64,000 nucleotides of DNA, taken from the NCBI RefSeq assembly GCF_008065375.1, contig NZ_VJYI01000003.1, positions 434,001 to 498,000 of the forward strand, read 5' to 3'. The stretch's first letter is position 1; every line of letters starts with the position of its first letter. Shown in pieces: positions 1 to 9,421 of this stretch. A program made the position numbers and the translations under genes. The stretch is from Nonomuraea sp. SYSU D8015. GTDB taxonomy: Bacteria; Actinomycetota; Actinomycetes; Streptosporangiales; Streptosporangiaceae. Under the pieces are notes generated by a model that did no database searches, was not told the origin of the DNA, and saw nothing but the letters and a program-made list of their open reading frames with translations.

Positions 1-1598
1 TCGTCTCTCGCCCGGTGCCGGGCGAGCGCCTCCTCCACCAGCGCGAGCCCGCCCTCGGCGTCGCCCTCGGACAGCGCCGCGACGCCGGACATCTGGGTGG
101 CGAACGCGAGCACCGCCTCGTCGCCCGACTGCCGCGCGAGCGCCATGCACTCCCGCAGGTCGGCTCGGGCCGCGGGATCGCCCTGGTAGAGGGCGAACAG
201 CCCGCTGGCCCACAGGCCCATCGCCCGGGTGGCGACCGGTCGCGACACGAGCGCGAGACCGCGATTCAGCCAGTGCCGGCCTTCGCTGTGCGCGCCGGCG
301 ACGAGCCAGTAGGCCCACAGCGCGGAGGCGATCTCCAATCCGGCGGGCGCGTCGCCGGGCCTGTCGAAGCAGAGGTCGAGGGCGACGCGCACGTTGGGAA
401 GCTCCGCGTTCAGCGTTCGGTAGTCGTCGATCTGGCCGGGCTCCATCAGGTCCATGCGCACTCGCCCCGTCAGCCGGCGATAGTGGTCGATGTAGCGCTC
501 ACGCAGCGCCTCCGCGTCCGCGGAGGGCAGCCGTCGGCGCCCGTACGCGCGGATCGGCTCCAGCATGCGGTAGCGGAGTCCGCCGCCGTGCTGCTCCGCT
601 CTGCAGAGGATCGACTTGTCCACCAGGCCGGTCAGCAGATCCAGCACGTCCTCGCACACCAGGCCCTGCCCGGAGCAGACGGCTTCGGCCGTCTCCAGGT
701 CCACGCCTCCCGGGAACATCGACAGCCGCTCCCACAGTCGCCGCTCACCGGACGAGCACAGCCCGAAGCTCCAGTCCATGGTCGCCCGCATCGTCTGGTG
801 GCGCTCCCGCATGCCGGGGGCGGTCTCGGCCGGGACGTCCAGCCACTCGTCGAGCTCGTTCACCAGGTCTTCCACCGAGACCGTGCGCAGCCGTACCGCC
901 GCCAGCTCGAGCGCCAGCGGGATCCCGTCGAGGCGCCGGACCAGCCGGGCGACCGCCCGGGCATTGGCCGCGTCGACGAGGAAGCCGGGCCGGATGGCCG
1001 CCGCCCGCTCCGTGAAGAGGCGCACGGCGTCTCGCCGGGCGATGCCGCGCGGGGTGTCGCCGGGCGCGGGGACCGGGAGCGACGGCACGGTCAACACCCG
1101 TTCGCCGTACACCCCGAGGGACTGGCGGCTGGTGGCGAGGATCCGCAGCCGCGAGGTGCCGCGCAGCAGCCGGTCCGCCAGGCGGGCGCACGCACTCAGC
1201 AGATGCTCGCAGTTGTCCAGCACGATCAGCATCCGCTTGTCCGCCAGACGCTCCGCCAGCAGGGCCACGAGGTCCGGTCCGGTGTCACGGATTCTCAGCG
1301 CGGCGGCCACCGCCGGGGCCAGCACGTCCTCGTCTTCGACGGCGTCCAGCCCCACCAGCCAGACCCCGTCCCGGTACTGCCGCCGCAGGATCTCGCCGAC
1401 CCGTCGTGCCAGCCGCGTCTTGCCGACACCGCCCGCGCCGGTCAGGGTCAGCAGGCGGGTCTTGGGCAGGATCCGCCTGATTTCGGAGATCTCGTGCCTT
1501 CGCCCGACGAACGTGGAGGCGTCGGGCCGTGACCGCTCCGCCGCCGGCTGTTCGGCGGCCGGGACGTTCGTGATCGTGTCCTTCGCGGTCATGCTCAT
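1..1598 (-). CDS. STAND-type ATPase transcriptional regulator, 3' end outside window
   Basis: The first 532 codons of a large regulator that runs off the left edge. The start is the ATG at 1598, which overlaps the stop of the upstream regulator in ATGA (4 bp), so the two are probably translationally coupled. Near the N-terminus is FVGRRHEI followed by a Walker A loop (LTGAGGVGKTRLARR) and a Walker B-like LIVLDNCEH, the arrangement of NB-ARC/STAND ATPases in AfsR/LAL-like regulators. A winged-helix-like part and the beginning of TPR-type helices follow. It is a close paralogue in layout of the 1595-3934 gene. A C-terminal LuxR helix-turn-helix would lie outside the window, so its DNA-binding end is not verified. 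Confidence 0.8.
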   Translation of the reverse strand, partial: MSMTAKDTITNVPAAEQPAAERSRPDASTFVGRRHEISEIRRILPKTRLLTLTGAGGVGKTRLARRVGEILRRQYRDGVWLVGLDAVEDEDVLAPAVAAALRIRDTGPDLVALLAERLADKRMLIVLDNCEHLLSACARLADRLLRGTSRLRILATSRQSLGVYGERVLTVPSLPVPAPGDTPRGIARRDAVRLFTERAAAIRPGFLVDAANARAVARLVRRLDGIPLALELAAVRLRTVSVEDLVNELDEWLDVPAETAPGMRERHQTMRATMDWSFGLCSSGERRLWERLSMFPGGVDLETAEAVCSGQGLVCEDVLDLLTGLVDKSILCRAEQHGGGLRYRMLEPIRAYGRRRLPSADAEALRERYIDHYRRLTGRVRMDLMEPGQIDDYRTLNAELPNVRVALDLCFDRPGDAPAGLEIASALWAYWLVAGAHSEGRHWLNRGLALVSRPVATRAMGLWASGLFALYQGDPAARADLRECMALARQSGDEAVLAFATQMSGVAALSEGDAEGGLALVEEALARHRARD

Positions 1599-3934
1599 GC
1601 GCCACCAGGAGGCTCCTCGCCGGAGAGGCGGGCCTGCTCGACGACCCAGCCGGCGATCTGGGCCCTGGAATGGAAGCCGAGTTTGCGCAGGATGGCCTGG
1701 GTGTGGGCCTCGGCGGTGCGCTGAGCGATCACCAGCGTCGACGCGATCTCCTTGTTGCTCATCCCCTGGGCGATGAGGTGGGCGATCTCCGTCTCCCGTC
1801 CTGTGAGGGGCGAATGCCGGCCGGTCTCGCGGGACGGCACCTCCTCCATGAGGGCGTAGGCGACCGCCTGATCGAGGGAGAGCCTGGCGCCCCGCTCGAC
1901 GGCGGCCTCGAAGTCCTTCTCGCCGAGGGCCCGACGGGTACGGGCCTCGCATTCGTCGTGGTATCGGATGAGGTGGCCGATGCCCAGGAGTGGCACGCCG
2001 ATCGACTCCGAGAGGGTACGCAGGATGCCCAGCAGTTCGCCGGCCCGCGTGAACTCCCTTTCCGAGGCGGCGACCCAGGCCAGCACCTCGAGGTTGCCCC
2101 CGGCCCCGGCCCAGTCGTCCAGTTCGTGGAAGAAGCGCAGGCTCCGCTGTTCCAAGGTGGTCGCGCGGCGCGTGTCGCCTTGGCGCCAGAACTCGATGCC
2201 GAGCGCCGTCATCGTGTACGACTTGTGCCAGCTCTCGCCATGGGCGTCGCAGACGGCGATGGCCTCCTCTGCGGCGGCGACGGCGCGTCCCGAGTCGCCG
2301 AGGACGGAGTGCGCGAGGGAGAGCCAGTCCAGCGCCTGCACCTCGCCCGCCGGATCTCCTGTGGCGCGATGACGGGCCAGCGCTTCCTGGAAGCAGTTGA
2401 TGGCCGGTGCGGTGTGTCCCTCCTCCATCGCGATCATGCCGGAGTACTGCGCGACGTAGCCGAGGACCGGTTCGAGCCCGAGCCGCTCGCCCAGCGCTCT
2501 GCTCTCGGCGAGCAACTCGGCGGCCGAGGCCCGATCGCCCTGGATGATGGCGATCCGGGCACACGCCCACAACGCCCGAGCCCTGATCTCCGACAGGCCG
2601 GCCGTGTCCGCGAGTCCCCGTTCGAGCCAGTCGCGTCCTTCGCCGAGGTGGCTGGTGGAGATCCAGTGGTAGAGGAGGTCGCTGGCCATGTCGATGCAGA
2701 GCCCGGCGTGCTCGGCGTGGCAGTATTCCAGAGCCGTGCGCAGGTTGGGATGCTCGACCCGCAACCGCTTCAGCATGTTGACCTGCGCGGGGCCGAACAG
2801 CTGCGCCCGCGCCTCGCGCGCCAGCCGCCGGTAGTAGTCGCGATACCGGCGTTTGAGCTGCCGCTCCTCCCCGGAGGCCATCAGCCGCTCCCGCCCGTAC
2901 TGCCGGATCGTGTCCAGCAGCCGGTATCGCACTCCGCCCGGTTGCTCCTCCTTGATCAGGACGGACTTCTCCGTCAGGCCGACCACGAGGCCGACGATCT
3001 CGTTACGGGCGATGCCGTCCCCGGCGCAGACGGCTTCCGCCGCCTCCAGATCGAGGCTGCCGGTGAACACCGACACGCGGGCCCACAGCAGGCGCTCGTG
3101 CTCGGAGCACAGGTCATGGCTCCAGTCGATCAGCGCGCGGAGCGTCCGGTGGCGCGGCACGGTGGCGCTCGATCTCGCGGTGAGCAGCCGGAAGCGATCG
3201 TCCAGCCGGTCGAGCAGCTGGTGGACGGAGAGCGCGCGCAGCCGCACGGCGGCGAGCTCGATGCCGAGGGGCAGACCGTCCAGGCGGCAGCAGATCTGCT
3301 CGACGACGTCCTGGTTCTCCTTCGTGAGCGTGAAATCGGGCACGACGGCCGCGGCCCGCTCGGCGAAGAGCCGGGCCGCGTCGGACGCGGGGGACTGCGC
3401 GCCGTGCCGGGGTTCGGGACCGGACAGCGTCGGCACGGCGAACGCCTGCTCGCTGGCGATTCCCAGCAGCTGCCGGCTGGTGGCCAGGATGCGCAGCTCG
3501 GCGGCGGAGGACAGCAGCGTCTGGGCCATCATGGCGGACTCGTTGCGTACATGCTCGCAGTTGTCCAGCAGGACCAGCGTCCGCTTCTCGCGCAGGTGGT
3601 CCGTGAGCACCTGGATGGGCGACCGGGCGGAGTGATCCTGGATCCTCAATGCGGCGACCATGGCCTGGGGCAGCAGACTCGGGTTGTCCAGTTCACCGAG
3701 TTCGACCAGCCACGCTCCGCCGGGGAACCCCCGTCGCAGATCGGCGGCGACGCGCAGCGCCAACCGGGTCTTGCCGACGCCGCCCGGCCCCGTGAGCGTC
3801 ACCATGCGAGAGTCGGCCAGCAGGCGCTTGACCGTCGCCACTTCGTGCCGGCGCCCGATGAAGCTTGTCGTCTCGGCAGGCAGTCCGTCGGGATACGTGC
3901 GCGCCGCCAAGGCGCGCCATGTGGCATTGGTCAT
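1595..3934 (-). CDS. LuxR-family ATP-dependent transcriptional regulator (STAND/LAL type)
   Basis: A 779-aa regulator. The N-terminus has FIGRRHEV, Walker A GPGGVGKTRLALR and LVLLDNCEH (Walker B region), then GLPLGIELAA, the GxP motif of NB-ARC ATPases. The middle is helical TPR-like sequence with repeated ALA/EEA patterns, and the C-terminus is a LuxR helix-turn-helix (LTGRETEIAHLIAQGMSNKE... TAEAHTQAILRKLG). The start chosen is the ATG at 3934, preceded by GAGG 6 nt upstream; an in-frame ATG at 4000 would add 22 residues without a good ribosome site. Signal and target genes are unknown. It overlaps the next, paralogous regulator by 4 bp. The divergent neighbour is the pectinesterase relic. 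Confidence 0.88.
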   Translation of the reverse strand: MTNATWRALAARTYPDGLPAETTSFIGRRHEVATVKRLLADSRMVTLTGPGGVGKTRLALRVAADLRRGFPGGAWLVELGELDNPSLLPQAMVAALRIQDHSARSPIQVLTDHLREKRTLVLLDNCEHVRNESAMMAQTLLSSAAELRILATSRQLLGIASEQAFAVPTLSGPEPRHGAQSPASDAARLFAERAAAVVPDFTLTKENQDVVEQICCRLDGLPLGIELAAVRLRALSVHQLLDRLDDRFRLLTARSSATVPRHRTLRALIDWSHDLCSEHERLLWARVSVFTGSLDLEAAEAVCAGDGIARNEIVGLVVGLTEKSVLIKEEQPGGVRYRLLDTIRQYGRERLMASGEERQLKRRYRDYYRRLAREARAQLFGPAQVNMLKRLRVEHPNLRTALEYCHAEHAGLCIDMASDLLYHWISTSHLGEGRDWLERGLADTAGLSEIRARALWACARIAIIQGDRASAAELLAESRALGERLGLEPVLGYVAQYSGMIAMEEGHTAPAINCFQEALARHRATGDPAGEVQALDWLSLAHSVLGDSGRAVAAAEEAIAVCDAHGESWHKSYTMTALGIEFWRQGDTRRATTLEQRSLRFFHELDDWAGAGGNLEVLAWVAASEREFTRAGELLGILRTLSESIGVPLLGIGHLIRYHDECEARTRRALGEKDFEAAVERGARLSLDQAVAYALMEEVPSRETGRHSPLTGRETEIAHLIAQGMSNKEIASTLVIAQRTAEAHTQAILRKLGFHSRAQIAGWVVEQARLSGEEPPGGA

Positions 3935-4232
3935 CGATGCCTCGCATCGGCTCTGGCGAGTGGGCAACCGCATGCGGCAAGGAGCCGATGTAACCAACAT
4001 ATGCCCCGTAGCAGGGCCGAAACCCGGACAACATCCCTGGTCATCGCATATTTCGGGATCGCATCCCAGATCGTCGGCAACCCATGGCCAACCTCGGGCT
4101 CGCGCATGGGGCAGATTTTGCGAGGGCCTGCCCGGCCGGCCGCCCGACCAGGAGTCCGGCCTTGACCGCCCCGACAGGAAGGTCTACATATATATTCAAT
4201 CCATTTTATCCATTCGCACCAGCGAGGTGAGC
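3935..4232. other. Divergent intergenic region
   Basis: About 300 bp between the LuxR-type regulator and the pectinesterase relic. It holds no convincing gene. An AT-rich patch (TACATATATATTCAAT, then ATTTTATCC) at about 4185-4210 stands out against the high-GC background and lies just before the pectinesterase start, so it may have been its promoter. No clear operator was found. Confidence 0.4.
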
Positions 4233-5257
4233 GTGAGGGCGACGCTCACGGTGCTCGTGGCGGCTGCGGCCCTGGCCTTATGCCCGGCGGCGACGGCAGC
4301 GGCCGGGACGGTCCCCCGTTTCTCGGTGCCGGGGCGGGCCGGAGGGATCTGCGTCGACGCATCCCTGAAGATCAGTTTCCCGGCACCACCGGCCCTCGGC
4401 TCCACCGGCGCGATCGAGGTGCACCGCGCCGACGGCACCCTCTTCGACCGCATCGAGGCGGCCACGGCGAAGACGGACAGGAAGAACATCGGCGCCACGG
4501 TCTCCGACACGGGCCTGCCGCACGACTTCTCGTACGAGTCGATCACGATCGACGGCCGCACCGCCCTCGTCCACCTGCACCGGCAACTGGAGTACGGCCA
4601 GACCTATTACGTCACCGTCGACCCCGGCGTCTTCGCGGGCTTCGACGGCGTCCAGGATCCGCGAAGCTGGCGCTTCGCCACGAGAAAGCGCCTGCCCACT
4701 CCCGCCATCTGACGGTGTCCGCCGCCGGGAACGGTGACTTCTGCACCGTGCAGGGCGCCGTCGACGCCGTCCCCATCGGCAACGACCGGCCGGTGACCAT
4801 CGACGTGCGGCCCGGCGTCTACACCGAGATCGTCTACGTGCGCGAGGACCGGCCGCACATCACCGTGCGGGGCGCGGGCGCGCGGCGGACGGTGATCCAG
4901 TACGCCAACAACGACCTGCGCAACGGCGACAATGCGCTGAAGGACGGCGGGCCGGCGGACGTGTGCCCGCGCCGTGTGCTGGAGACGTCCGACCTGCACA
5001 ACTGCTGGCGGGCCATGTTCGGGGTGGACGCGGCCGACTCCCGGATGAGTGACATCACGCTGCACAACACGACGCCCGACGGCGGCTCGCAGGCGGAGGC
5101 GTTCAGGGGGAACAACGAGCGCATCGTGCTCGAGCGCGTGCGCCTGCGCAGCTTCCAGGACACGCTGCGCCTGCAGGGCAAGGGGTTCGTGACCGGCAGC
5201 CACATCAGCGGCGACACCGATTTCGTGTGGGGCACGGGCACGAAGGGTCACGAGTAG
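4233..5257 (+). pseudogene. Pectinesterase, frameshifted and C-terminally truncated
   Basis: Begins at GTG 4233 with GAGGTGA just upstream and a signal peptide (alanine-rich core ending around ATAAAG). An N-terminal Ig-like domain ends at about 4700 in frame 3. The reading then continues only in frame 2 as HLTVSAAGNGDFCTVQGAVD, the start of the pectinesterase beta-helix, so there is a 1-nt indel between about 4690 and 4715. The helix runs to DFVWGTGT, the usual catalytic-region strand (D-F-x-W-G), then stops at KGHE-stop. The remaining roughly 100 or more residues, including the downstream catalytic Arg region, are missing. The intact egtE gene ends 47 bp further on. Family role: demethylation of pectin outside the cell; this copy should be non-functional. 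Confidence 0.85.
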
Positions 5258-5303
5258 GCGGCGGCCCACCGATCTTCCACGGACAGCCTGAAGATGGGGA
5301 CGG

Positions 5304-6422
5304 TCAGCCGAGGACGCGAGCGAGTTTCAGCAGGGTTTCCGTGGGGGTGCCGGGGGGCGGGGAGACGCGGAGGACGGGTTCGCCGAGGTCCAGGGGCGCC
5401 CGGGCGACAGGGGCGGAGCTGATGAGCAGGCCCGCCTCGGCGGCCCGGGTTCTGGCGTCGGCGACGGAATCGCCTCGCGGTGGTGTGAGTGTGACGATGG
5501 CGGACGGCTCGTCGAGGGGTTCGATCACCCGCCAGCCGCCCGCACCGTCGAGGATGTGCCGGGCCGTCCTGCCGAGGTCGGCCAGGTGCATGTGGAGGTC
5601 GGGCCGGTGTTCCCCGGCGGCCACGCCGAGGGCGAAGCGGGCCGCGATCGCGCCCTCCGAGCCCTCGTACCGGATCGCCCCCGGTTGGGGCGACGGGCGG
5701 GCGGCGGCCCAGGTGTGGCCGCCGAGTGTCGGGACGGCGGCGTCCATCTCCGGCGTGAGGCCGGGCACGATCAGGAAGCCGACGCCACGTGGCCCGGCCA
5801 GCCACTTGCGGGAGGTGCCCACGTAAGCGGTCGCGCCGACCCCGGTCACGTCGACCTGGCCGAGGGACTGGCAGACGTCCAGCACCAGTGAGACTCCGGC
5901 GGCCCGGCACAGCGCGCCGATCTCCTGCGCCGGTTGCACGACGCCGCGGTGTGAGGCGATGTGGACCACGCTGACCAGGTCCAGGCCCGCGGCCAGCCGG
6001 GAGCGGAGCCCGTCCAGGTCGAGGCGGGAGTCGTCGTCCACGGGGAGCTCGACGAGGATCCAGCCGCGCTCCTCGGCCAGGCGGCGCAGGAGCATCAGCG
6101 TGCTGCCGTACTCGGTGCGGGCGAAGCCGACGCGGCCTCCCAGTGGGAGACGCCAGCCGCCGAGCAGCGCCGCCGTCGCCGCTGTCCCGCTCTCCAGGAA
6201 CGCGACGTCGGCCGGAGCCGCGCCGACCAGGGCGGCCAGGGCCGAGCGGGCCGCCATCAGGTCGGGCTCGGCCGCGTAGCCGCCGCGTTCGCGTTCCAGG
6301 TGCAGGTGCCCGACGACGGCGCCGAGCACCTGGTCGCTGGGGACGTTGCAGCCGGCGGCGTCCAGGTGGCCGGGCGGCATGACTGATCGTGCCGCCCGCC
6401 ACTTGTCCCCGACGTCGGTCAC
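5304..6422 (-). CDS. egtE: Ergothioneine biosynthesis PLP-dependent C-S lyase EgtE
   Basis: A 372-aa fold-type I PLP enzyme that cleaves hercynylcysteine sulfoxide to ergothioneine. Visible features: LESGTAATAALLG (cofactor phosphate loop region), LVLDVCQSLGQVDV (Asp binding the pyridine nitrogen) and the Schiff-base lysine in SRKWLAGPRG (about K206). The start is GTG 6422, overlapping the egtD stop in GTGA; the ORF itself stays open much further upstream but that part is egtD's shadow. Last gene of the egtABCDE operon. Assignment follows from both sequence and context. Confidence 0.93.
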   Translation of the reverse strand: MTDVGDKWRAARSVMPPGHLDAAGCNVPSDQVLGAVVGHLHLERERGGYAAEPDLMAARSALAALVGAAPADVAFLESGTAATAALLGGWRLPLGGRVGFARTEYGSTLMLLRRLAEERGWILVELPVDDDSRLDLDGLRSRLAAGLDLVSVVHIASHRGVVQPAQEIGALCRAAGVSLVLDVCQSLGQVDVTGVGATAYVGTSRKWLAGPRGVGFLIVPGLTPEMDAAVPTLGGHTWAAARPSPQPGAIRYEGSEGAIAARFALGVAAGEHRPDLHMHLADLGRTARHILDGAGGWRVIEPLDEPSAIVTLTPPRGDSVADARTRAAEAGLLISSAPVARAPLDLGEPVLRVSPPPGTPTETLLKLARVLG

Positions 6423-7399
6423 GCCTCCGCCAGGAGCAGGGCGAAGTCGCCTGCCGGGTCGGTGTGCCAGTGGCGGACCGTGAAGCCCGCGGCGGCCAGT
6501 TCGCCTCTCAGGCCGTCCGGACGGAACTTGGCGCTGATCTCGGTGCGCATCTCCTCGCCCTCGGCGAAGTCCACCACCAGGCCCAGCGCGTCGATCGGCA
6601 CCCGCATGGCCCTGGAGGCGCGCAACCGCATCTCGATCCAGTCGTTGCGCTCGTCGTACAGGGCGACGTGCTCGAAGGCGTCCGGGTCGAAGGCGGCGGC
6701 CAGCTGCCGGTTGAGCACGCGCAGGACGTTGCGGTTGAAGGCGGCCGTCACCCCGGCCGCGTCGTCGTAGGCGGCGACCAGCCGTCCCCGGTCCTTCACC
6801 AGGTCGGCCCCGAGCAGGAACGTGTCCCCGGGGCGGAGGCCGTCGCGCACTTCCTTCAAGAAGACCTCGCGGGCGTCGGGGTCGAGGTTGCCGATGGTGC
6901 CGCCGAGGAAGGCCACCATCCGGCGGCCCGTACGGGGCAGCAGGCCGAGGTGGCGTTCGAAGTCGGCGCACACCGCCTGCACGGCGAGCCCCGGGTAACG
7001 GCCTGTCAGGCGCTCCGATGCCGCGGCGAGCGTCACCGCGTCCACGTCCACCGGCGTGTACGCGCGCAACGTCCCGGCGGCGGTGAGGGCGTCGAGCAGC
7101 AGGACGGTCTTCTCGCTGGTTCCCGACCCCAGCTCGACCAGCGTGTCCGCGCCGCTGGCCGCCGCGAGCTCGCCGGCCCGCGCCCGCAGGATGGCCAGCT
7201 CGCGGCGCGTGGGGTAGTACTCGGGCAACCGGGTGATCCGGGAGAACAGGTCGCTGCCCGCCTCGTCGTAGAACCACTTGGGCGGCAGCCATTTGGGGGT
7301 GGCGGTCAGGCCGGTCCTGACGTCGTGTTCGAGGGCGTGGCGCAGGTAGTCGCGGTCAAGATGGTTGATCAGCTGCACGGTGGACTGGCTGGTGGGCAC
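6419..7399 (-). CDS. egtD: L-histidine N(alpha)-methyltransferase EgtD
   Basis: A 326-aa SAM-dependent methyltransferase that makes hercynine from histidine by three methylations, the first committed step to ergothioneine. It shows PKWLPPKWFYDEAGSDLF and EYYPTRRE (family signature), LVELGSGTSEKT (SAM-binding motif I) and FLGGTIGNL. Length matches characterised EgtD proteins (about 320 aa). The start ATG lies 16 bp after the egtC stop, and the stop overlaps egtE in GTGA. The enzyme is cytosolic. Confidence 0.95.
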   Translation of the reverse strand: MPTSQSTVQLINHLDRDYLRHALEHDVRTGLTATPKWLPPKWFYDEAGSDLFSRITRLPEYYPTRRELAILRARAGELAAASGADTLVELGSGTSEKTVLLLDALTAAGTLRAYTPVDVDAVTLAAASERLTGRYPGLAVQAVCADFERHLGLLPRTGRRMVAFLGGTIGNLDPDAREVFLKEVRDGLRPGDTFLLGADLVKDRGRLVAAYDDAAGVTAAFNRNVLRVLNRQLAAAFDPDAFEHVALYDERNDWIEMRLRASRAMRVPIDALGLVVDFAEGEEMRTEISAKFRPDGLRGELAAAGFTVRHWHTDPAGDFALLLAEA

Positions 7400-7415
7400 A
7401 AAGATCTCCTGGGAT

Positions 7416-8126
7416 TCACAGGGGCTGGACGCGTACGCCGTCGGAGGTGGTGGCGAGCAGCAGGCTCCGCTCCGGCACGGCCTGCCAGCCGGGCAGGTCG
7501 TCGAGCGGCTCGCTCGCCACGAGCACGCCGTCCTCGGAAAGCCGGTGGAAGAGGGTGTCGCCCCAGACGGTGGCGGCGAGCGCGGCGCCGTCGCAGGCGA
7601 GCAGGTTCAGGCGGGCGGAGGGGTCCTTGGCCGCGGCCTTCACGACGACTTCGGACAGGGCGTCGCCGAGCGCGAGCCCGGCACGCAGCCGCTGGAACGC
7701 GGCGGCGGCGAGCCAGGCCGAGTCGCAGGCGCTCTCGGCCCCGTCCGCGAGGTCCCTGACCGCGTCCCTGGCGACGCGGCCGTTGTGGCTGAGCAGCCAC
7801 GGACCCTCGGTGAACGGCGCGGTGGCGCTCTCCTCGACGGGCATGCCGGTGGTGGCGCACCGCACGGCCGCCAGGAGGCAGGCCGAGCGGGCGATCTCGG
7901 CGAGCGCGGGCAGGTTGGCGTCCGCCCAGATCGGTATCGACCGGCGGTAGCGGACGGGCTCGGCGCGGGCGGCGGCGTACCAGCCCATGCCGAAGCCGTC
8001 GGCGTTGACCGTGCCGTGCCGCTGCCGCCGTGGCCGGTACGACTGTGTCAGGAGCCCGTTCGGAGGCTCCTGGATCAGCGCGGTCAGGGCCCGGGGCGCG
8101 CCGAGCCAGGCCGCGTGGCGGCACAC
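7416..8126 (-). CDS. egtC: Gamma-glutamyl-hercynylcysteine sulfoxide hydrolase EgtC
   Basis: A 236-aa class-II glutamine-amidotransferase-like Ntn hydrolase that removes the glutamyl group from the EgtB product. The start is GTG 8126, sharing one base with the egtB stop (TAGTG). This start places cysteine at position 2 (M-C-R-H), as needed for an N-terminal nucleophile after removal of the initiator Met. Other family features: NADGFGMGWY and LLSHNGRV. It sits fourth from the end of a tightly packed operon; only 16 bp separate it from egtD. Confidence 0.93.
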   Translation of the reverse strand: MCRHAAWLGAPRALTALIQEPPNGLLTQSYRPRRQRHGTVNADGFGMGWYAAARAEPVRYRRSIPIWADANLPALAEIARSACLLAAVRCATTGMPVEESATAPFTEGPWLLSHNGRVARDAVRDLADGAESACDSAWLAAAAFQRLRAGLALGDALSEVVVKAAAKDPSARLNLLACDGAALAATVWGDTLFHRLSEDGVLVASEPLDDLPGWQAVPERSLLLATTSDGVRVQPL

Positions 8127-9421
8127 TAGCGCTGCTCCGCGGTGCGGGCGCAGCGGAACCCGGTGAAGATCTGCCGCCGGATGGGGTAGTCCCAGTTCCT
8201 GAACGTGGTGCGGACCGCGGCGGGGTCGGCCGCCCACGAGCCGCCGCGCAGGACCCGGTAGTCGCCGCCGAAGAACACCTCGCTGTACTCCCGGTAGGGG
8301 AAGGCCTGGAAGCCGGGGTAGCCCTGGAACCAGGTGTCCGTCCACTCCCACACGTCGCCGACCATCTGCTCGGCCCCGTACGGGCTCGCCCCGGCCGGGT
8401 AGGCGCCGAGCGGGGCGGGCCGGGCCGCCCGGTGCCCGAGGTTGGCGAGGTCCGGGGTCGGGTCCTGGTCGCCCCAGGGGTATTTGCGGGCCCGTCGCTC
8501 CGCCGCGTCCCAACCGCACGCCTTCTCCCACTCGGCCTCGGTCGGCAGCCGCTTGCCGGCCCAGCGCGCGTAGGCGTCGGCCTCGTACCAGCAGACGTGC
8601 TGGACCGGCTCGTCCATCGGCACGGGCTCGGTGCGGCCGAAGCGGCTGCGCCACCACGTGCCGCCGTCCTTGACCCAGAACAGCGGCGCGAAGACGCCGC
8701 TCTCCTGCCGCCACCGCCAGCCCTCGGGCGTCCACCAGCGCGGGTCGTGGTAGCCGCCGTCCTCGATGAACGCGGCGTAGGCGGCGTTGCCGACGGGGAG
8801 CCGGTCGATCCAGTACGCGGGCAGGTCCACCTGGTGGGCCGGGCGCTCGTTGTCGTAGGCCCAGGGGAGGCTGTCGGTGCCCATCAGGAACCGGCCCGCC
8901 GGGACGTACACCTCCCCGGGACCTGCCGGGCGGCCGGGCGGGAGGTCGCCGTCGCGCACCATGCCGGGCTGCCCGGACAGCTGCAGCGTGGCCAGCATGG
9001 TCTCGTCGTGCTGGTGCTCGTGCTGGATCACCAGGCCGAAGACGAACCCGTCGCGGCGCAGCGGGCTCGGGTCCTCCAGGTCGACGGCGTCCAGGACGTC
9101 GAGCACGCGGCCGCGCACGCCGCCGATGTAGTCTCTGGCCTCGGCCGGGCGCAGGAACGGCAGCGTGGGCCGGTCCCTGCGCGGGGTCTTGAAGGCGTCG
9201 TAGATGTCGTCGATCTCCGGCCGGAGCGGCGTGATGCCCGCGGCCGCCCGCAGCACCCACAGCTCCTCGTAGTTGCCGACGTGGGCGAGGTCCCACACCA
9301 GGGGCGACATCAGCGGTGAGTGCTGGCGGACGAGCAGGTCGTCGTCCGCCGCCGTGTAGGCCAGCGACCGGTCGCGCACCGCGATGAGCTCGGCCGCGAT
9401 GCGTTCCTTGAAGTCGTTCAT
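8126..9421 (-). CDS. egtB: Hercynine oxygenase (sulfoxide synthase) EgtB
   Basis: A 431-aa non-haem iron enzyme joining hercynine and gamma-glutamylcysteine with O2. The N-terminal DinB-like domain carries the expected iron ligands: His47 in DLAHVGNYEE and His134/His138 in HEHQHDE. The C-terminal formylglycine-generating-enzyme-type domain has GGYHDPRWWTPEGW, LPTEAEWEKA and VLRGGSW. Start ATG 9421 overlaps the egtA stop in ATGA. Length and motifs match mycobacterial EgtB, and the gamma-glutamylcysteine substrate is consistent with an egtA upstream. Confidence 0.95.
   Translation of the reverse strand: MNDFKERIAAELIAVRDRSLAYTAADDDLLVRQHSPLMSPLVWDLAHVGNYEELWVLRAAAGITPLRPEIDDIYDAFKTPRRDRPTLPFLRPAEARDYIGGVRGRVLDVLDAVDLEDPSPLRRDGFVFGLVIQHEHQHDETMLATLQLSGQPGMVRDGDLPPGRPAGPGEVYVPAGRFLMGTDSLPWAYDNERPAHQVDLPAYWIDRLPVGNAAYAAFIEDGGYHDPRWWTPEGWRWRQESGVFAPLFWVKDGGTWWRSRFGRTEPVPMDEPVQHVCWYEADAYARWAGKRLPTEAEWEKACGWDAAERRARKYPWGDQDPTPDLANLGHRAARPAPLGAYPAGASPYGAEQMVGDVWEWTDTWFQGYPGFQAFPYREYSEVFFGGDYRVLRGGSWAADPAAVRTTFRNWDYPIRRQIFTGFRCARTAEQR

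Noticed and set aside
15..4165. Long open frames on the plus strand opposite the two regulators (about 500 and 830 aa)
   Set aside because: They are antisense shadows created by high GC. They lack ribosome sites and domain motifs, whereas the minus strand encodes clear Walker A and LuxR motifs.
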